NCBI GenBank assembly: GCA_041687495.1
Contig: JAWLBR010000022.1
Span: 1 to 36,058 of the forward strand
From: JAWLBR01 sp041687495
Lineage (GTDB): Bacteria; Bacillota; Limnochordia; DTU087; JAAYGB01
Length of the DNA stretch: 36,058 nt
Direction: 5' to 3'
Position 1 is the first letter of the stretch. Every line of letters starts with the position of its first letter. Below, one piece after another: positions 7,598 through 15,440 of this stretch. A program made the translations under genes and the position numbers. The notes below the pieces were generated by a model, which did not search any database, was not told where the DNA came from, and saw nothing but the letters and a program-made list of their open reading frames with translations.

Positions 7598-8566
7598 ATG
7601 AAACGGGTTGCTTCATTATTGATTCTGACCTTAGTACTGACTCTGGCGATGACCGCCGGGGCCTTCGCCGAAGAGTATCGGATTGGCGTATCCATCCCTT
7701 CCGCTGACCATGGTTGGACCGGTGGGATCGTGTGGTGGGCGCAAAAGGCCATTAGTGACTGGGAAGCACAAGCCTCTGACCTCACATTTTTCCTGGTCAC
7801 CGCTAATTCAGCTTCAGAGCAGGTTGGCCAAATTGAAGATTTGATGGTCAAGGGAATTGACGCCCTAGTGGTTCTCGCCCACGACTCTGCTCCGTTGACT
7901 CCAATAGTAGAACAGGTCAAAAAAGAGGGCATCTACGTTGTATCCGTCGACCGGGGCCTGACTAAGCCGGTAGAGGACGTCTACATCGCCGGCGACAACC
8001 CGGGCATGGGGCGCGTCTCCGCCGAGTGGATCGCCAAGGAGCTCAAAGGCAAAGGCCGAATTGTTGTCCTTGAAGGTATTCCTTGTGTGATTAACACAGA
8101 GCGGGTTGATGCCTTCAATGCAGTAATGAAAGAGTATCCGGGCATCGAGATCCTCGATTCTCAACCGGCGCACTGGTCAACGCAAAAGGGCTTGGAACTC
8201 ATGGAGAACTATCTACAGAAATATGACCAGATCGATGCAGTCTGGGCTCAAGACGATGACGTCCTGAAGGGTGTAATTCAGGCTTATAAAGAGTCCGGTC
8301 GCGATGACATCAAGATCCTCTTTGGCGGCGCCGGCTCCAAAGATATCGTCAAGATGATTATCGACGGAGATCCGCTGGTAAGGGCTGACGTCACTTACCA
8401 CCCATCAATGATCGCCACGGGCATCAGCTTGGCTGTCCAAGGACTGAAGAACGAGCCTCTTAGTGGATTCTACCAAAAGAAGATTCCAGCCAAGATCATC
8501 CTTGCTGCAGAGCTCATCACCAAGGACAACGCCGAAGATCACTACGTTCCGGAATCTATTTTCTAG
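7598..8566 (+). CDS. Periplasmic sugar-binding protein of the ABC importer
   Basis: 322 residues. The signal peptide is MKR, then a long hydrophobic core, ending AGAFA before EEYRIG, with likely cleavage after Ala24. There is no cysteine, so it is not a lipoprotein. The mature part is the type-1 periplasmic binding fold of the RbsB family: IGVSIPSADHGWTGG at the start, IEDLMVKGIDALVV, a hinge region near VSVDRG, and AVWAQDDDVLKG. It would capture the sugar outside the inner membrane and deliver it to the permease. It is last in the cassette, ending at a strong terminator. A soluble secreted binding protein suggests a periplasm. Confidence 0.93.
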   Translation: MKRVASLLILTLVLTLAMTAGAFAEEYRIGVSIPSADHGWTGGIVWWAQKAISDWEAQASDLTFFLVTANSASEQVGQIEDLMVKGIDALVVLAHDSAPLTPIVEQVKKEGIYVVSVDRGLTKPVEDVYIAGDNPGMGRVSAEWIAKELKGKGRIVVLEGIPCVINTERVDAFNAVMKEYPGIEILDSQPAHWSTQKGLELMENYLQKYDQIDAVWAQDDDVLKGVIQAYKESGRDDIKILFGGAGSKDIVKMIIDGDPLVRADVTYHPSMIATGISLAVQGLKNEPLSGFYQKKIPAKIILAAELITKDNAEDHYVPESIF

Positions 8567-8598
8567 TAGCACGTACGTAACGCATTGGATCAAAAGTT

Positions 8599-8632
8599 CG
8601 GGCTTGGCACCTACGCCGAGCCCGCTTTTTTT
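8599..8632 (+). terminator. Rho-independent terminator closing the sugar cassette
   Basis: CGGGCTTGGC pairs with GCCGAGCCCG (10 bp, one G-U) around a 6-nt loop, followed by C and seven T. Confidence 0.9.
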
Positions 8633-8844
8633 CTTCTGATGGATTAAGAGTTGTTCAAAACGGGTAGATAGAAAACAATATAGATATTTGATTGTACGGT
8701 TACGTTAGTATGTCCCACCATTAAATCAACAGAAAAGGAGGGTTTGCCCCGCCCGGTTAGTAACTACCAAAGTAAGAGCTGGCATCACCTACAGTTGCGA
8801 ACGGCGGCTCTGACTGCATTTTCGATACTATAGGAGGGATTAGT

Positions 8845-10386
8845 ATGCAGCGAAGAATGGTTGTGTTGATGGTCTTTGTATTAATGATCGGTTTGGTCAG
8901 CAGCGCTTCGCTGGCCGCGGACAAGACACTGACTATTGCCATCCAAGACGATGTTAGCGATCTGGACCCTGGGTTCGGATCCACTATATCGGTGAATGAA
9001 AAAGTCATCAACCTCATTTTTGACGGGTTGGTGGAGTATGGGGAAGGGCTTTCTCTGATTCCAGGTATAGCCAAATCTTGGGATATTAGTGAGGATGGAA
9101 CCACATATACGTTTTACCTCAGGGATGGAATTAAGTTCCACAACGGCCAAACGCTGACTGCAGAAGATGTGAAATATACATACGAGCGAATTCTGGACCC
9201 TGAAGCTGGTTCGGGGCAGCTGGCCAAAGTAGAACTGATCGACAGCATCGCTGTACTCGATGACCTAACGGTACAGTTCCAACTGCAGGAACCGTACGCT
9301 CCCTTCTTGTTGTCGGCAGCATTTGGAGTCGTGCCCAAAGACTACGTTGAGACGGTGGGTAAGGACCACTTTGCTCGTAATCCAGTCGGCTCAGGACCGT
9401 TCCGATTGGTTGAATGGAAGTCTGGAGATAGACTGGTACTTAAGGCTAATGAAGACTACTACTTGGGGCGGCCCAGTTTGGACACAGTGGTGATCAGACC
9501 CATCTCCGAGCCGACGGTTCAGGCCATTGAGCTCAAGAGTGGCGGGATCGATGTGGCCACCAATCTAGGCGTGCCTCAGCTAGAGGAACTCAAGCAGGAC
9601 TCTAGATTTGAGATCGCTTCGGCCCCTGGGGACTCTATCCACTTTGTCGGATTCATGGACTCAATGCCACCATACGATAACGTAGACTTGCGCAAAGTTC
9701 TGTACATGGCCACTCCCTTCGACCAGGCGGTCCCGTCAATGTATAACAATATCGGGGTGAGGGCATATTCATGGATCTCTCCAACCCTCTGGCCTGATGA
9801 TCTGGAGTATATGAAGTCCCATGCTTTGGCATACAACCCGAGCGAGGCCAAAAAACTATATGACCAGCTTGTGGCTGACGGAGTTGTTCCGCGAGACTTT
9901 GTCGTCGACGTCTGGACGGCTCCATCGTCTGTCCCTCGTCTGAAGATGGCAGAGATTATGGTCACCTCTCTGCAGCAGATAGGCATTAAGGCTAGGACCC
10001 AGGTAATTGAGTTTGGTACACTGATGGATAAGATGGGTGCAGAGGAAACGGGAGTGTATTTCTTTGGATTTGGCTCTGATGCTGACCCTGACTTCTGGCT
10101 GTACCGCTGGTTCCGATCTGATGGTTCTCTCAACTTCTCCAAATATGCCGATGCCGATGTAGACCAGTGGCTGGACGCGGCCAAGGCAACTACGGATCAG
10201 AAGGAGCGGGGAGAACTGTATAAGAAGGTACTGCGTCGGGCACTGACTGAGGATTATGTCCACATCCCCTTTGCTTTCCTCAACGACACTGTCGTGTACA
10301 ATAAGAACGTGCAGGGACTGAGGGCCGGTTTCCCCGGTCACATCCTCCTGATGAGTCCAATAGCCAACGTCGATATAGTGGAGTAG
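8845..10386 (+). CDS. Peptide/nickel-type ABC transporter substrate-binding protein (SBP_bac_5 family)
   Basis: 513 residues, the usual length for the DppA/OppA family. The signal peptide ends SSASLA before ADKTLTIA, with no lipobox cysteine. Family landmarks are DVSDLDPGF near the mature N-terminus, FDGLVEYGEGLSLIPGIAKS, the hallmark DGIKFHNGQTLTAEDVKYTYE near 95, and NPVGSGPFRLVEWKSGDRL near 175. It binds peptides or another small solute in the periplasm. ATG has AGGAGGG 6 nt upstream. The preceding 210 bases contain no convincing promoter, although the terminator before it implies one. A stable hairpin separates it from the permease genes. Confidence 0.94.
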   Translation: MQRRMVVLMVFVLMIGLVSSASLAADKTLTIAIQDDVSDLDPGFGSTISVNEKVINLIFDGLVEYGEGLSLIPGIAKSWDISEDGTTYTFYLRDGIKFHNGQTLTAEDVKYTYERILDPEAGSGQLAKVELIDSIAVLDDLTVQFQLQEPYAPFLLSAAFGVVPKDYVETVGKDHFARNPVGSGPFRLVEWKSGDRLVLKANEDYYLGRPSLDTVVIRPISEPTVQAIELKSGGIDVATNLGVPQLEELKQDSRFEIASAPGDSIHFVGFMDSMPPYDNVDLRKVLYMATPFDQAVPSMYNNIGVRAYSWISPTLWPDDLEYMKSHALAYNPSEAKKLYDQLVADGVVPRDFVVDVWTAPSSVPRLKMAEIMVTSLQQIGIKARTQVIEFGTLMDKMGAEETGVYFFGFGSDADPDFWLYRWFRSDGSLNFSKYADADVDQWLDAAKATTDQKERGELYKKVLRRALTEDYVHIPFAFLNDTVVYNKNVQGLRAGFPGHILLMSPIANVDIVE

Positions 10387-10412
10387 AATCACGGGAAAGA
10401 GTGTGGCAAGAC

Positions 10413-10442
10413 TGGCCCTCCCGCCTCTCGCGGAGAGGGCCA
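10413..10442 (+). repeat. Intercistronic hairpin between binding protein and permease
   Basis: TGGCCCTC-CCGC pairs with GCGG-A-GAGGGCCA: 12 bp with one bulged A and a 5-nt loop. No U-tract follows, so it is probably not a full terminator. Its place after the binding-protein gene fits 3' end protection or partial termination that lets the binding protein be made in excess; that role is inferred. Confidence 0.65.
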
Positions 10443-10467
10443 TATTGCCTGGCGGGTGGTGAACACT

Positions 10468-11406
10468 TTGATCAAGTACACGCTACAACGTATTCTTTGG
10501 CTGATACCGGTGCTGCTGGGCATCTCCGTCATCTTGTTCGTTGTCCTGCAGCTTACCCCTGGTGATCCCGCGTCAGTGCTGCTAGGTGAAAACGCCGACA
10601 GGGAGGTGGTGGCTAAGCTGCGGGAACTGTACGGCCTAAACGACCCCCTCCACATCCAGTACGGCCGGCTGATGCGCAATCTGCTTACTGGCCAGCTACA
10701 GTCTATCTACTTTAAGAACTCAGTCCTGACAGAGATCATGGAGCGGATGCCAGCAACCATTGAGTTGGGCTTGTTTTCGTTCTGCCTGGCGGTGGCTGTC
10801 TCCCTACCCATTGGTATTGTAGCCGCGGTGAAAAAGAGTACTGTGTTTGATTACGCCGGCATGATGTTAGCTTTGTTTGGGGTCTCGATTCCGGTCTTCT
10901 TTACGGGTGTGCTGCTGATGTATCTTTTATCAGTCAACTGGCATGTCCTGCCATCATCCGGTTACGGCGGACGCATCTGGACATGGGAGGGCCTGCAGCA
11001 TCTCATCCTGCCTGGGATCGCTCTTAGTACCGTTTTGATGGCCAGCACCAGCCGCCTGACCCGTTCAGCGATGCTTGAGGTCCTGCAATCAGACTATATC
11101 CGCACTGCGAGGGCGAAAGGTCTGCGAAATAACGCTGTGGTTCTAAAACACGGGTTCCGCAATGCTTTGCTACCCGTCCTGACAAATCTGGGTAATCAGC
11201 TGGCCGGGCTCTTTGGCGGTGCGGTCCTTACCGAGACTGTGTTCTCCTGGCCAGGAGTCGGACGCCTTGCCGTGGATGCTGTGTTCAACCGGGATCACCC
11301 ATTGGTCTTTGGCACTGTACTGTTTCTTTCAGCCATATACATCCTTATGAACTTGGTGGTAGATCTGCTGTACGTGGTCGTAGACCCGAGAATTACCTAT
11401 GAATAG
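10468..11406 (+). CDS. Peptide/nickel-type ABC transporter permease, DppB type
   Basis: 312 residues from the TTG chosen here. The N-terminus then reads IKYTLQRILWLIPVLLGISV, which matches the usual start of DppB proteins, and GGTGG at 10455-10459 is 8 nt upstream. GTG codons at 10456 and 10459 are alternatives adding 3-4 residues. Family landmarks are LQLTPGDPASVLLG near 27, SDYIRTARAKGL near 205 and HGFRNALLPVLTNLGNQLAGLFGG in the ATPase-contact loop, then ETVFSWPGVGRLAVDAV. There are about six membrane segments. It pairs with the next gene to form the channel. Confidence 0.93.
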   Translation: MIKYTLQRILWLIPVLLGISVILFVVLQLTPGDPASVLLGENADREVVAKLRELYGLNDPLHIQYGRLMRNLLTGQLQSIYFKNSVLTEIMERMPATIELGLFSFCLAVAVSLPIGIVAAVKKSTVFDYAGMMLALFGVSIPVFFTGVLLMYLLSVNWHVLPSSGYGGRIWTWEGLQHLILPGIALSTVLMASTSRLTRSAMLEVLQSDYIRTARAKGLRNNAVVLKHGFRNALLPVLTNLGNQLAGLFGGAVLTETVFSWPGVGRLAVDAVFNRDHPLVFGTVLFLSAIYILMNLVVDLLYVVVDPRITYE

Positions 11407-11449
11407 CGCAGTCGGTGGAGCGAGGGTTCGGCTCAAGCACATGCTGTCT

Positions 11450-11456
11450 AGGGGGG
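11450..11456 (+). promoter_or_regulatory. Ribosome binding site deciding a GTG start
   Basis: AGGGGGG lies 6 nt before GTG 11463. The in-frame GTG at 11415 has no comparable site. Confidence 0.5.
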
Positions 11457-11462
11457 AAAACC

Positions 11463-12464
11463 GTGTTTGTTGCGTTTTGCCTGCTGAACATCGGGGCAAT
11501 GGTCCTAGTCATCACTTCGGAGCACCCCTATGTTCTTCTTTGGGAACGAGTTGTGGGTACTTTAGGGATACTGGCATTCATGGGAGTCGGATATCTAATT
11601 CGACGCCTCAGCCTTACTGAAGCTCAGTCGAATTTTCAGATCATTCGCCGCAAGCTGTTGGCGAGCAAGGGTGCTGCTCTCGGCCTCATAGTTGTCATCG
11701 CCACATGCTATCTGGCCTTACTGGCTCCGATGCTGGCGCCGTACTCCCCATATGCTCTCGACTTCATGCAGATGTCAAAACCGCCTTCATCTCTCCACTG
11801 GTTCGGCACAGACGAACTGGGGCGGGATCTGCTTTCTCGGGTGATCTATGGCAGCCGGGTGGCAATCGCGGTGGGGGTCGCGGCTGTTGTTCTTAATATC
11901 TCGCTGGGGCTTACTCTCGGGCTAGTGGCAGGGTATTTCGGTGGACGAGTTGACAACCTGATTATGCGAGGGATCGAGATTTGGAGTTCGATCCCGTTTG
12001 TCCTAATGGCCATTGCGATTATCGCTGCCGTTGGTGCTAGCATCACGAATATCATCATCGTTGTGGGCATCACCGGTCTTATGGATTTTACCCGCATCGT
12101 GCGTTCAGCAGTGATTGGGGAGAAGAGTAGAGAGTATGTGGAGGCAGCCAAGGCCCTGGGTGTAAGAGACCGCGCCATCATCTTTAAACACATCTTGCCC
12201 AACTGCCTAGCACCAGTGACTGTACTTGCCACACTGCGGGTGGGATCAACTATCCTTACTGTGGCTGGCCTGAGCTATCTAGGGCTCGGAGCTCAACCAC
12301 CCATACCCAGCTGGGGAGTAATGCTAAACCGCGGTCAAGAGTACCTGGCAGTAGCTCCTTGGATGGCGTTATTTCCCGGGCTGGCCATCGTGGTCACAGT
12401 CATGGCATTTAACCTGCTGGGGGATGGGCTCCGAGACGCACTGGATCCCAGACTAATTCGATAG
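11463..12464 (+). CDS. Peptide/nickel-type ABC transporter permease, DppC type, with extra N-terminal membrane segments
   Basis: 333 residues from GTG 11463. Residues about 75-333 are an ordinary DppC: KLLASKGAALGLIVV, LAPYSPYALD, HWFGTDELGRDLLSRVIYGS, REYVEAAKALGVRDRAI in the ATPase-contact loop, GLSYLGLGAQPP and the closing LLGDGLRDALDPRL. In front are about 65 extra residues with two predicted membrane segments (VFVAFCLLNIGAMVLVI and GTLGILAFMGVGYLI), not found in typical family members. No ATPase genes follow; the next gene is on the other strand. The importer must use ATPases encoded elsewhere, or the locus is incomplete. Core assignment is secure; the start is moderately so. Confidence 0.92.
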   Translation: MFVAFCLLNIGAMVLVITSEHPYVLLWERVVGTLGILAFMGVGYLIRRLSLTEAQSNFQIIRRKLLASKGAALGLIVVIATCYLALLAPMLAPYSPYALDFMQMSKPPSSLHWFGTDELGRDLLSRVIYGSRVAIAVGVAAVVLNISLGLTLGLVAGYFGGRVDNLIMRGIEIWSSIPFVLMAIAIIAAVGASITNIIIVVGITGLMDFTRIVRSAVIGEKSREYVEAAKALGVRDRAIIFKHILPNCLAPVTVLATLRVGSTILTVAGLSYLGLGAQPPIPSWGVMLNRGQEYLAVAPWMALFPGLAIVVTVMAFNLLGDGLRDALDPRLIR

Positions 12465-12505
12465 CAGGATTTAGGCTCATTAGCCAGAATTAAACAAACA
12501 GGAGC

Positions 12506-12550
12506 AGACTAGTGACGAACCGTGAAATATAGCGAGCCCGCCACTAGTCT
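12506..12550. repeat. Inverted repeat between convergent genes
   Basis: AGACTAGTG (12506-12514) and CACTAGTCT (12542-12550) form a perfect 9-bp stem with a 27-nt loop. It lies between the permease gene and the convergent beta-barrel gene. Neither side has a T-tract, so a terminator role in either direction is only possible. Confidence 0.45.
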
Positions 12551-12562
12551 TCTCGCATCCCA

Positions 12563-13162
12563 TTAGAAATGGAATCGAACGCCAAGTCGAGCCCTAAGCT
12601 CAGTGAATGAACCATCGTACCAGACGTATCGATCGTTATCATAATCATAGTCCTCGAAATCGGCCGTTGTTCGACTGAGCCCAGTCTCGGCAACTACCGC
12701 TAGACCGGAGCTGAGATCATGGCTCAAGCCAATTCCACCATACAGTTGTCTCACATTCTTGATCTCGAATGCTTCCTCGATGTCACGGCTGAGGATCGCA
12801 GCGCCGTACGTGCCCACCGCGTACACGTCAGTGCCATTGAGACTGGTCAAGTACCAGCGGGCGCCAAGGGTTAGCACTGTGGCCGAGGCCTTGGTGTTTT
12901 CATCATCATCTTCATAGTTTAGGCTTAAGTATTCGCCTCCGGCCACCACATCAAGTGAGTCATTGACCGAGTAAGCGAGCTCTGTGGATAGCGGCTGAGT
13001 CAATTGGACAACACCTAACCGGCCACCATAGCTGGAATCCACCAGCGAGGTTCCCACTGTTACGTTCCAACCAGATGCAAGCCCAGGGGTAGACAGGCCC
13101 ACAAACAGTCCCAAGAGAAGCACCGCAGCAACTGCTGCCCGTAAAGATTTGCGATAACTCAT
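12563..13162 (-). CDS. Secreted outer-membrane beta-barrel protein (putative)
   Basis: 199 residues. The signal peptide has basic MSYRK, a hydrophobic core to about residue 24, and cleavage likely after PGLA. The mature protein is a series of alternating polar/hydrophobic strands (WNVTVGTSL, ELAYSVNDSLDVVAGGEYLSL, TVLTLGARWYLTSL, GIGLSHDLSSGLAVVAETGLS) with acidic loops, and it ends ELRARLGVRFHF. An alternating last strand with terminal Phe is the signal recognised by BAM in outer-membrane barrels; its size suggests about 8 strands, as in OmpA/OmpW-like barrels. The start has GGAGG (complement of 13171-13175) 8 nt upstream. It is divergent from the LuxR-type regulator. Barrel topology is inferred from pattern, not modelled. 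Confidence 0.78.
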   Translation of the reverse strand: MSYRKSLRAAVAAVLLLGLFVGLSTPGLASGWNVTVGTSLVDSSYGGRLGVVQLTQPLSTELAYSVNDSLDVVAGGEYLSLNYEDDDENTKASATVLTLGARWYLTSLNGTDVYAVGTYGAAILSRDIEEAFEIKNVRQLYGGIGLSHDLSSGLAVVAETGLSRTTADFEDYDYDNDRYVWYDGSFTELRARLGVRFHF

Positions 13163-13228
13163 AGCTATGACCTCCAATCGAAATTGTCCGTACAATCTGC
13201 CGTTAACGACCAGACGCGTCTTTCTTCA

Positions 13229-13252
13229 TTGGGCACAGGTGTTCTTGCCCAA
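13229..13252. promoter_or_regulatory. Inverted repeat in the divergent barrel/regulator spacer
   Basis: TTGGGC and GCCCAA are separated by 12 bases. A second, imperfect repeat at 13265-13288 pairs AGGTACA with TGTAC-AA-CCT. Both sit between the beta-barrel gene and the LuxR-type gene and could be operator sites. No clear promoter was recognised in the roughly 240-bp spacer. Confidence 0.25.
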
Positions 13253-13400
13253 CGTTGCCTAGGCAGGTACATGGCAATTGTACAACCTATGCCGAGTAGT
13301 GAATATTACCCAAAAGTTGTAATTTGCTCCAATCTGCGACCCTTAAGATTCAGTAGGTGCGGCAAAGTGCAGTAATGCAAATAAGTTGGTGGTGTGCCGT

Positions 13401-14150
13401 ATGCCAGAAATAAAGTGGCCCAGACTATACGAAGTCCTTCAGATGATTGCTCAGACGGAATCGATAGATGAAATCGGCCCAACTATCCTCGAGTCGCTGT
13501 CGCTGCTTATTCCCTACGAGCAGGCGCATATCCTTACCTATGACCATGAAAGTGACGCATTCACACATCCCGTGTTGCTTGACATCTCCACGCAAAGCTA
13601 CGTAGAGTACGAGGAACATTATCAGTTCTGTGACCCCATTAAAGCCGATTACTTCGACCAGCCCGGGGCCTTGCGCAGCTCAGACGCGCTTGATTACAAC
13701 CACTTATGCCGTAGCGAATACTACTGTGACTTTATGCGCCCCAACCACTTCCACTATATGCTGGGAACTGATCTTCACTGCGGAGAGAGACTGTTGGGAA
13801 CTCTCACTCTAATTCGCCCAAAGGGAACTGCCGACTTCAAGGAATCGGAGTTGCAGAGCTTGCATCTACTGGCTCCTCAGATGGCAAGCCATCTGTTTAG
13901 GGTCATGCTGCTCAAGCAACAGAGAGAGCATACTGTATTGGGCGAAATCAGTCGACGAGTGGGGTACTTGGGCCTCACCACCCGGGAAGAGGAGATTGCC
14001 ATGCTGCTGGTGCAAGGATACAGCAATACCCAGATTGCTGACACGCTGTTTATCTCCAGTGAAACCGTAAAAAGACACCTCAGCACAATGTACAGGAAGG
14101 GCAGAGTAAACAGTCGAGCTGGGTTCATCGCTCGAATGCTGGGACTATAA
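13401..14150 (+). CDS. LuxR-type (GerE-fold) transcriptional regulator
   Basis: 249 residues. The C-terminal 58 residues (about 192-249) are a LuxR/GerE helix-turn-helix: LTTREEEIAMLLVQGYSNTQ followed by IADTLFISSETVKRHLSTMYRKG. The first 170 residues look like a GAF-like sensor domain, rich in aromatics and with several Cys/His (YEEHYQFCDP, HLCRSEYYCDF, DLHCGERLLGTL). No receiver domain phosphorylation site is seen and no autoinducer synthase is nearby, so it is not a classical two-component or quorum-sensing regulator by context. The start is uncertain: ATG 13401 is chosen with weak GGTGG upstream; TTG 13386 and GTG 13389/13392 are alternatives. The beta-barrel gene is divergent and a possible target. 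Confidence 0.85.
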   Translation: MPEIKWPRLYEVLQMIAQTESIDEIGPTILESLSLLIPYEQAHILTYDHESDAFTHPVLLDISTQSYVEYEEHYQFCDPIKADYFDQPGALRSSDALDYNHLCRSEYYCDFMRPNHFHYMLGTDLHCGERLLGTLTLIRPKGTADFKESELQSLHLLAPQMASHLFRVMLLKQQREHTVLGEISRRVGYLGLTTREEEIAMLLVQGYSNTQIADTLFISSETVKRHLSTMYRKGRVNSRAGFIARMLGL

Positions 14151-14157
14151 ACAGCGC

Positions 14158-14206
14158 TGAGATAGCACAAAGGCAGCCGTTTTACGACTGCCTTTGTGCT
14201 ATCTCA
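14158..14206. repeat. Perfect 19-bp hairpin between convergent genes
   Basis: TGAGATAGCACAAAGGCAG (14158-14176) is the exact reverse complement of 14188-14206, around an 11-nt loop. It lies between the stops of the LuxR-type gene and the convergent oxidoreductase gene. There is no T-run on either side. It could end transcription from both sides or protect mRNA 3' ends. Confidence 0.7.
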
Positions 14207-14218
14207 AGAATTAGTTGA

Positions 14219-15268
14219 CTACCTCACCGTCTCCATCTGCGTACCGCCGGCACTAGCTGAGCGGTAGGCTGCATCGAAGATCTTGTTAAGGATGAGGCCG
14301 TTCTTTGGGGAAGTCAAGGGCTCTTTGCCTGTGCGACAGCACTCGATGAAGTGCTTGGTTATTGCAATCCGCTGGTTGACAGGACGGGGAATGGGAGACA
14401 GGTCCACCGGTGAACCGTGGGTGTCATTCTTGTAGACTGCGAACTGCTCTCCGAGGGTAATTCCTCCCTCGGTTCCCATCACTTCCACCCATTCCCGCTG
14501 CCGGGTATTGGCAGCCCAACTGACTTCACAGACCACAGTGGCTCCGTTCGCGAAATGGATGTACATAGAGGCTAGATCCTCTACATCGAAGTATCCATCC
14601 CACTCAGGGTAGCCCCAGCCCCCAAGCCCTTGTTTCTTCGGCCCAAACTTACTATATGTAGCGGCCGATACAGACACTGGCTCTGGATATCCCATGAGAT
14701 ACAAACACAGATCGAGCAGGTGCACCCCGATGTCATTGACCGGACCTCCACCGGACTCCTCCTGCCGGGTAAACCACGAACCCCAACCGGGAATACCTTC
14801 ACGGCGGAACCAACCACAACGTCCGTAATACAGTTCACCCACATCGCCAGCATATCGCTTAGCCAGTTGAGTAATGGCTTCAAAACGGCGCTGCAAGCTG
14901 ACCATTAGAGTTTTGCCAGTCTCTTTTTGAACCTTCACCATTTCCTGGGCGCCGGCGATGTTGGCTGCCATAGGTTTCTCTGTGAGAACATGTTTTCCGG
15001 CCTTCATCGCGTCAATGGCGATAACGGAGTGCAGATAGTTCGGTACACAAAGGACAAAAGCATCAATATCTGGGTTAGGAAGCAACTCCCTGTAGTCTGC
15101 CACGGCCAAGGCTACGTCGTTCTTTTGTGCAAAGGCTGTTCTGCGATCTTCCCGGGGCTCGGCAACTGCCACAATCTTTGCGTCGGAAACTGAGTTAAAC
15201 CCTTCGGCGTGGGTCCGGGAAATGCCACCAGCGCCGATGATGGCTACGTTGAATGTGCGATCTGACAT
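14219..15268 (-). CDS. Gfo/Idh/MocA family NAD(P)-dependent oxidoreductase
   Basis: 349 residues. The Rossmann fold opens AIIGAGGISRTHAEGF, the catalytic motif TEKPMAANIAGAQEM is near residue 95, and the substrate domain has SGGGPVNDIGVHLLDL with the family's Asp/His pair near 180-185. It oxidises or reduces a sugar or cyclitol hydroxyl; the substrate is unknown. ATG 15268 is preceded by AAGGAGGAG on the minus strand; TTG 15277 would sit too close to it. It shares only the fold motifs with the first paralogue (169-1296), so they probably act on different substrates. It is divergent from the AEC transporter across a spacer with a perfect palindrome. Confidence 0.93.
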   Translation of the reverse strand: MSDRTFNVAIIGAGGISRTHAEGFNSVSDAKIVAVAEPREDRRTAFAQKNDVALAVADYRELLPNPDIDAFVLCVPNYLHSVIAIDAMKAGKHVLTEKPMAANIAGAQEMVKVQKETGKTLMVSLQRRFEAITQLAKRYAGDVGELYYGRCGWFRREGIPGWGSWFTRQEESGGGPVNDIGVHLLDLCLYLMGYPEPVSVSAATYSKFGPKKQGLGGWGYPEWDGYFDVEDLASMYIHFANGATVVCEVSWAANTRQREWVEVMGTEGGITLGEQFAVYKNDTHGSPVDLSPIPRPVNQRIAITKHFIECCRTGKEPLTSPKNGLILNKIFDAAYRSASAGGTQMETVR

Positions 15269-15339
15269 GCTCGTCAATCTCCTCCTTGGTCGACCTTAAG
15301 TCAAGTCTACAAAGTTTGACAACTTGAACTAAGATTATC

Positions 15340-15375
15340 TTCTCCGACAGCTTGTTTGTTCCTGTTACCGGAGAA
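15340..15375. repeat. Inverted repeat with flanking direct repeat
   Basis: TTCTCCG (15340-15346) and CGGAGAA (15369-15375) are an inverted pair with a 22-nt loop. The 9-mer ATTATCTTC occurs at 15334-15342 and again at 15378-15386. These lie in the 298-bp spacer between divergent genes and may be regulatory. Confidence 0.3.
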
Positions 15376-15440
15376 ACATTATCTTCCACTCCTTCCTGCT
15401 CTCTGAGGCAGCTGGCTCAATGGAGTTGGCAATGAAAAGG

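Noticed and set aside
8734..8830. Ribosome-binding-like AAAGGAGGG with a possible 28-codon leader peptide from TTG 8744
   Set aside because: The site is only 1 nt from the TTG and the peptide has no distinctive features; no attenuator structure was found after it.
9576..10443. Long open frames on the minus strand opposite the peptide-binding-protein gene
   Set aside because: They lie antisense to a complete, well-recognised gene, have no ribosome binding site and encode no recognisable protein; they are composition shadows.
13401..14150. Quorum-sensing system based on the LuxR-type regulator
   Set aside because: The sensor part is not an obvious autoinducer-binding domain and no synthase gene is present in the window.
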